A stretch of DNA of 64,000 nt from Rs1 sp029027825. GTDB lineage: Bacteria; Pseudomonadota; Gammaproteobacteria; Pseudomonadales; Balneatricaceae. The stretch's first letter is position 1. Every line of letters begins with the position of its first letter. The stretch spans positions 3,906,001 to 3,970,000 of the forward strand of contig CP093399.1 in the NCBI GenBank assembly GCA_029027825.1, in the 5' to 3' direction. A model generated the notes under the pieces. It saw nothing but the letters and a program-made list of their open reading frames with translations, searched no databases and was not told the origin of the DNA. This document shows, piece by piece, positions 59,137 through 64,000 of the stretch. The position numbers were made by a program, and so were the translations under genes.

Positions 59137-60183
59137 CTATAAGCGCTCAGCCGCAGTCTCTATCTCTTTAATGAGCTGCAATACTTGTTCTCGCCAGTAC
59201 TTTTTTTCATTCACTAAATGATGCTTAGCCCCTACCACCATATGCTGCTGACTATTGGGGAATTGCTGGCGAATAGCCTTTAGATTGTATCGCCAGTCAA
59301 CAGTGTCATCATCGTCCCCTTGAATGATGGTGATCGGCACAGAAGGTCGCGGCTGAGATAAAAAGCTTTCTTGCCACTTGAGCATCGCCCCCACCCAACT
59401 TACTGGAATTTTAGCTCCGCTAAACGGGTCTTGCTCAGTGATAAAAATTAAGAACTCTCGATCGTGGCTATTAACGCTGCTGCCACGCGGAATATGCTGG
59501 AGAAAAGAGCTCAGTAGCCAGTACATGAACTTAACCCTTAAATATCGATGACTACGCAGCAGCGGAGCCAACAGCAGCCGCTGCCTAATTTGCTGAAAAT
59601 TTTGCAGTTCAGGATTTAGCGCTTGTTCCATAATCACTGTTGCACCAGTGCTCTGTCCTATCAATCGCCAATTTTCAGCGGGTGCTATTGCGCCTTGCCT
59701 GGTTTTACCTTCCTCGACATTTTGCGTCCCAGCCAGATACTCTAAAACCTGTTCTAATTGCACTGCGTAGAGAGAGAAATCAGCAATGGCATACTGAGTT
59801 CCAGATGAGAGACCATGACCTATTTTGTCATAGATCAAAACGTCCCAACCTTGCGCCAATTGATCTTTAATCAAATGACCAAACAATCCGCTATGATCCA
59901 TAAAGCCATGCACTATGATACAAGTGCCTTTTTTAGCTCTCAGTTGCTGCTGCTCTGCTGTATTTAAATGTTCACCGGAAGCACTATTCGTTGTAGGTTG
60001 GCTGAAATGTTGGTAAATCGTCTGTTGATGGCCCTGTGTCAGACAGCCAATAGCCACCTGATACTTATCTAGCAGTTCTGCTAACCCATAGAATTTATAA
60101 TATTTTAGCCACTGCTCAGCCAATTGATCACCGCTATTGGTCTGCGGTAGGCCATCGAGTAAGCTTTTAACTGAAAAACTCAT
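59137..60183 (-). CDS. Alpha/beta hydrolase (monoglyceride lipase / S33-like)
   Basis: This 348-residue protein has IVHGFMDHSGLFGHL (about 90-104, oxyanion region), YDKIGHGLSSG (about 118-128), the nucleophile elbow GQSTGAT (near 175), acid GDDDDTVDW near 292 and His in GAKHHLVNE near 320. The catalytic triad is complete. Members hydrolyse monoacylglycerols or lysophospholipids; the substrate here is unknown. No signal peptide is visible. It is convergent with the WaaE-like gene. Confidence 0.83.
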   Translation of the reverse strand: MSFSVKSLLDGLPQTNSGDQLAEQWLKYYKFYGLAELLDKYQVAIGCLTQGHQQTIYQHFSQPTTNSASGEHLNTAEQQQLRAKKGTCIIVHGFMDHSGLFGHLIKDQLAQGWDVLIYDKIGHGLSSGTQYAIADFSLYAVQLEQVLEYLAGTQNVEEGKTRQGAIAPAENWRLIGQSTGATVIMEQALNPELQNFQQIRQRLLLAPLLRSHRYLRVKFMYWLLSSFLQHIPRGSSVNSHDREFLIFITEQDPFSGAKIPVSWVGAMLKWQESFLSQPRPSVPITIIQGDDDDTVDWRYNLKAIRQQFPNSQQHMVVGAKHHLVNEKKYWREQVLQLIKEIETAAERL

Positions 60184-60247
60184 AAACTTGTCCTATATGG
60201 CGGTTTTTTTTACTGGTATCTTGCGCCAAATACCGCAATTATATAGC

Positions 60248-60449
60248 GAGACCTCTGCATAACTTACCGAAAGGGTATGATAACTGCGCTCGGTAATATC
60301 GCGTTAAAAACCGGCTCAACATGCTCATTTACACCAGCAATACCCACAAAGAAGGGCACACTGTACCCAAAGTGAGGGGCATACTAGCTCCGCTATCTCG
60401 CCGGTTTTTGCCTTTTCTACCTTTGCTCGCAACGTTACATAGAGGTCTC
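60248..60449. mobile_element. MITE-like element (202 bp) upstream of the MscS-family gene
   Basis: Left end GAGACCTCTGCATAAC (60248-60263) and right end GTTACATAGAGGTCTC (60434-60449) are inverted repeats. The interior parallels the element at 56876 but has an extra block (GTACCCAAAGTGAGGGGCAT) near 60372. ATAG occurs close to both ends. It fills most of the 315-base gap between the hydrolase and the channel gene, and may supply part of the channel gene promoter region. Confidence 0.85.
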
Positions 60450-60498
60450 ATAGTTTTAGACTGCTCATCGTGCTACTAATCTTCAGGATATTTATTTC

Positions 60499-63400
60499 AT
60501 GAGAATCCCGCTAGTCCTGCTCTGCTATTTACTACTTGTTTCATCGACAGTCTTCGCAGAAGCGACTACTAATATTGCATTGCAAAGCGCCCAGCGTCAA
60601 TTGCAACAATTAGACCCGAAAGATGAGGGGGATAAAGCGCTTAGAGAGATCTACCTGCAAGTGGTGGATACTTATTCACAAATTGATTCAATGCACTCGC
60701 AAATAAGCTCATTTAAAGCCAGTTTACAGTCGCTGCCGAAGAACATCAGCCAGCTAAAAAAACAACTTACTCAAGAGCTACCAACAAAAAACCTAGCGCC
60801 TATCAAAAGTCAGCCTCTACCGGCATTCGAACGAGATTTAACGCAGTTGCAAGCCTCTCAATTAGAACTGCAGCGCAATAGAGATAAAATTGAAAATGAA
60901 ATTAACAGTTACGATCAAAAACCGATCCAGTTAAGACAAATCTTAACTGAGTTAAAGAAAACCACTGACGACCAGCAGAACAACTCTCCCACCAAAGCGC
61001 AAAGACTATTAAATGAAGCCCGGTTTTCTTTTAATAATTTACAGAGACAAGCGATCAATTTAGAGCTGCTGTTTATCCCACTACAAAGTAAATTCGATAG
61101 ATTGAAGCTCAACTGGACCGAGGCCGAATTAAAAAGATTAAGTGCAAAAATTCGTTTATATCAAGATGAAATCCAGCGGCTGCGACAAGTTGCAGCCGAT
61201 AAATTATTAACGGATACCGCACCTGCCAATCGGCAAAAAAACAACCCGCCAGCGATTACTTCTTTAATCGAAAAAAACAAGCAGCTCAGTGAAAAACTGC
61301 GCAGCATTGTCGCCAGTGCAACCACCACCATTACCCGATTACGAATTTTAGAGCAACAGTATTCTTTAATTCAACAAAGTTACAAAGTTATTCAACAGCA
61401 GCTATTACTCAGTGAAAATAGCTATGGTGTAGATTTGAGAAGGTTCAGCCAACGTTTTTCCACACCGCAAATCAGCAGTCGAACCAATACTCAAATCTCT
61501 AGAATCCGTCTAAATAATATAGAGCTAAACCAGCTTAAGCTGGATATGGCAGTTGCCCCACCCGATACAAGTGCCTGGACTACAGACTCGATTGAAGATT
61601 TGCAAGGCCTGCAAGCTAGCCACTTAGAGCTAATCGATAATTTACACAGCGCCTATAGTCGCGAACTGGATGGTCTCTCTAAAATACTCACCTTAGAATC
61701 ACAAATCAAACAGCAATATAAGCAGGGCGAGCTACTGCTCACCGAGTATTTAATTTGGCTGCCCTCAGTGCCAGCAATCGATTTTTCATGGCCTCAACAC
61801 CTGATAGACGGCACTCAAGAGCAACTAGCTAGAGGTGCAAAAAACTTTAATTCTCTACAAATAAAACCCTTTCAGCAGTGGGCGCGCTGGTTAGTCATCT
61901 ACGTGATTATCAGCGCCTTGATGCTGCTGTTACTTAAATATCAATATCGGCACGAAAAAATTTGGTCGAGACAAGTCGGCAACGTTATCAACGACCGTTT
62001 TAGCCGCAGCGTTAGGCTGGTATTTTTAGCACCGATAGTCTGTTTGCCTCTGCCGTTATTGGTGTATTTGTTTTTGCATAAAATAGTCACTGGCATCAGT
62101 AGCGACACCCAGCAAATTAACGATATTTTTTGTCTCTCTCTATGGCTGTATCTAACCTTTATGTGCTGGTTGAGGCGTCCGTATGGATTACTGATAAGCC
62201 ACTTAGATGTCCCTGAAGATTTTTGTGTCAAGTTGAAAAAAATATTCATGCCCTGCTATGTTTTAGCAACCCCTACCGTCTGGCTGCTAATCTATTTTGA
62301 CCACACTCCCGCTCAAGATCTACACGCGGGCATCGTGCGCTTGTTATTTATGGTAACGGCGATCCTCGCCGGTTGTTTTTGGGGCGCCTTGTGGAAGGTC
62401 TCTCCCCATGTTAATCCGCACGAAAAAAAAATAAGTTGGTGGCAACAATCAAAGCTGTGGCTCATTTCTTTGATCGCAGTGCACTGCCTCTTAGTCATCG
62501 CCGGGTTGTTTGGTTATTTATTTGGCGGCTTGATTGTGATGTTTATTTTGCTCGCGGTCACTTTAGTATTATCGACGGTGTTTTTAATCTATCGCCTTGG
62601 AGTGCGCTGGCTATTAATTGCCGAGCGCCGAATTTCATTCGATAAAGCCAGGGCCAGGCGCAGCGAAATTTTAGCCGCAAGAGAAAAAAATGAAGAGATG
62701 CCGATTCTCGAAGAAAATTATCTAGGTCAAAAATCGGTCTCTGAGCAGGGATCAGTCATACTCAAAGCACTCTGTATCGGGTTGCTCTTTGTTGGCTTAT
62801 ACCTATTGGTAAAGAACTTTTTACCTTCACTAGATGTACTAGACAAAGTGATACTGTGGAGCAATGACGTCACTACCGCCAGTGGCGTCATCTCTGAAAG
62901 TGTCAGCTTGCGAAGCGTCATTACTAGCTTCTTTGTCATCGGCTTAACCATACTAGCGGCGTACAACCTACCCGGCTTGTTTGAATTGCTGATCTTGCGG
63001 CATATTAATTTAACCCCGGGCACCTGCTATGCCATCACCACCATTACCCGCTACTTGCTGATACTCATCTGCTTTCTGGCAGCCAGTAGCCAAATTGGCG
63101 TAGAGTGGGCCAAGCTGCAATGGCTAATTGCCGCCATGGGTGTCGGCTTGGGCTTTGGTTTACAAGAAATTGTCGCCAATTTTGTCTCAGGTATTATTAT
63201 TCTCTTCGAGAAACCGGTCCGCATCGGCGACACCGTAACGATTAGTGGACTTACCGGCACAGTCACCAAAATAAAAATTCGCGCCACGACGATTGTTGAT
63301 TGGGATAGAAAAGAAGTGATCATCCCCAATAAAACCTTTATCACCGATCAGTTAATCAACTGGTCACTGTCCGACGCCATTACCCGATTAATTTTAAAAG

Positions 63401-63696
63401 AGGGGGTTGCGCACGGTTCAGATACTCAGCTAATCCACAAGCTGATCAAAGAAATCAGCCATGCAAATCCGCGGGTGCTTGCCAGCCCAGCGCCTGAAGT
63501 GATTTTCATGGCCTTAGGTCATAGCACTTTAGATTTTGAACTCCGCTATTTTGTCGATAACGTCGGCAATCGAAACTCATCTATCAACGAATTGAACCAA
63601 CAGATAGATCAGCTATTTAAAGAGCGCGGTATCACCATTGCCCTACCGCAAATGGATGTACATTTGCATCCAGCTAGGCCGTTGAAAAAACAGTAA
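60499..63696 (+). CDS. Large MscS-family mechanosensitive channel (MscK/KefA type)
   Basis: This 1065-residue protein has a signal peptide (MRIPLVLLCYLLLVSSTVFA), a long periplasmic coiled-coil region (about 25-460), about ten to eleven membrane helices (about 465-900) and a C-terminal MscS pore and cytoplasmic domain. The pore helix MGVGLGFGLQEIVANFVSG (about 879-897), then FEKPVRIGDTVTI, is typical. The size resembles MscK/MscM of E. coli (about 1110-1120). It releases solutes upon hypo-osmotic shock. It is a single gene downstream of a MITE. Confidence 0.92.
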   Translation: MRIPLVLLCYLLLVSSTVFAEATTNIALQSAQRQLQQLDPKDEGDKALREIYLQVVDTYSQIDSMHSQISSFKASLQSLPKNISQLKKQLTQELPTKNLAPIKSQPLPAFERDLTQLQASQLELQRNRDKIENEINSYDQKPIQLRQILTELKKTTDDQQNNSPTKAQRLLNEARFSFNNLQRQAINLELLFIPLQSKFDRLKLNWTEAELKRLSAKIRLYQDEIQRLRQVAADKLLTDTAPANRQKNNPPAITSLIEKNKQLSEKLRSIVASATTTITRLRILEQQYSLIQQSYKVIQQQLLLSENSYGVDLRRFSQRFSTPQISSRTNTQISRIRLNNIELNQLKLDMAVAPPDTSAWTTDSIEDLQGLQASHLELIDNLHSAYSRELDGLSKILTLESQIKQQYKQGELLLTEYLIWLPSVPAIDFSWPQHLIDGTQEQLARGAKNFNSLQIKPFQQWARWLVIYVIISALMLLLLKYQYRHEKIWSRQVGNVINDRFSRSVRLVFLAPIVCLPLPLLVYLFLHKIVTGISSDTQQINDIFCLSLWLYLTFMCWLRRPYGLLISHLDVPEDFCVKLKKIFMPCYVLATPTVWLLIYFDHTPAQDLHAGIVRLLFMVTAILAGCFWGALWKVSPHVNPHEKKISWWQQSKLWLISLIAVHCLLVIAGLFGYLFGGLIVMFILLAVTLVLSTVFLIYRLGVRWLLIAERRISFDKARARRSEILAAREKNEEMPILEENYLGQKSVSEQGSVILKALCIGLLFVGLYLLVKNFLPSLDVLDKVILWSNDVTTASGVISESVSLRSVITSFFVIGLTILAAYNLPGLFELLILRHINLTPGTCYAITTITRYLLILICFLAASSQIGVEWAKLQWLIAAMGVGLGFGLQEIVANFVSGIIILFEKPVRIGDTVTISGLTGTVTKIKIRATTIVDWDRKEVIIPNKTFITDQLINWSLSDAITRLILKEGVAHGSDTQLIHKLIKEISHANPRVLASPAPEVIFMALGHSTLDFELRYFVDNVGNRNSSINELNQQIDQLFKERGITIALPQMDVHLHPARPLKKQ

Positions 63697-63855
63697 AGAG
63701 TACCTACAAGAGGTGGCAGCAATGACCAATCTCTGACCTCTTTGGCAAAGCTAACAGTCAGATTAACTATGCGACCAAAGTGTAATATGCAAAAATGGAA
63801 ATTATTTTCATTTTTGCTATTATGACTAATAATTTCAATTAATTTAGGTAATCTC

Positions 63856-64000
63856 ATGAGTCTTCACACAAACATTGGTAGTCTAAAAGTATCGACCGAG
63901 CTATATAACTTCATCAATACCGAAGCCATCCCTGGCACCGGCTTAGAAATTGATAAATTTTGGCGCGAATGTGAACAACTCATCGATGATTTAATGCCTA
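63856..64000 (+). CDS. glcB: Malate synthase G, N-terminal part (3' truncated by window edge)
   Basis: The frame from ATG 63856 gives MSLHTNIGSLKVSTELYNFI, followed by NTEAIPGTGLEIDKFW, the start of malate synthase G (usually VxxLxVxxxLxxFVxxEALPGTGVxxxxFW). It condenses glyoxylate with acetyl-CoA in the glyoxylate shunt. AGG lies eight bases before the ATG. Only 48 codons are in the window. Confidence 0.85.
   Translation, partial: MSLHTNIGSLKVSTELYNFINTEAIPGTGLEIDKFWRECEQLIDDLMP

Overview
The window is chromosomal DNA of moderate G+C from a gammaproteobacterium. The evidence is gene order and content: lptM-lysA-dapF-DUF484-xerC-yigB in the order seen in E. coli and Pseudomonas, an oxygen-independent ubiquinone module (ubiT/ubiU/ubiV), ubiK beside an ammonium-transport locus, a Kdo/heptose LPS core cluster (waaA, gmhA, gmhB, hldE, msbA, waaL, waaC, waaF), and Cpx-type envelope-stress loci with CpxR-like boxes. 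No rRNA, tRNA, phage or CRISPR array was recognised.

Layout: 1-626, the end of a HigB toxin and its HigA antitoxin. 810-4177, a first Cpx-like locus (kinase, regulator, two Spy-like proteins). 4601-7880, an amine/amino-acid oxidase, a DMT exporter and a divergent LysR regulator. 8278-16820, a cofactor F420 locus: cofG, cofH, cofD, cofC, cofE, the F420:NADP oxidoreductase npdG, a luciferase-like F420-type oxidoreductase and a carbamoyl-amide hydrolase, behind two boxes that match the RutR (pyrimidine-catabolism regulator) consensus as I recall it. 16902-21066, miscellaneous genes. 21098-25940, the lysine/Xer block. 25994-40284, LPS inner-core synthesis, lipid A acylation and export, then ilvE. 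40419-44471, a decaying patch around ubiUVT, with ridA and ubiK. 44813-46646, amtB-glnK behind NtrC and sigma-54 sites. 46817-49984, a second Cpx locus with a perfect CpxR box. 50089-53791, a TRAP transporter. 55429-59101, serA and two LPS glycosyltransferases. 60499-63696, a large MscS-family channel. 63856-64000, the start of malate synthase G.

The most interesting system is the F420 locus. It holds a full set for making F420, a way to reduce it with NADPH, one likely F420H2 user and a hydrolase of the beta-ureidopropionase/carbamoylase family, under RutR-like operators. I infer an F420-linked route for breaking down pyrimidines or other cyclic ureides. HAD phosphatase YigB, encoded at 21.1 kb, belongs to the family that makes the ribitylaminouracil precursor of F420.

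A second theme is decay. cofG, ubiU and a cytochrome b562-like gene each carry one in-frame stop in an otherwise open frame. A marR gene is truncated and frameshifted. XerC lacks its catalytic tyrosine and both histidines, and the LpxL-type acyltransferase has Asn in place of its catalytic His. Two families of small dispersed repeats (a MITE with GAGACCTCTGCATAAC ends and a GAATCCGTG repeat) sit between genes across the window. Relaxed selection, stop-codon readthrough and assembly error cannot be told apart from the sequence alone.
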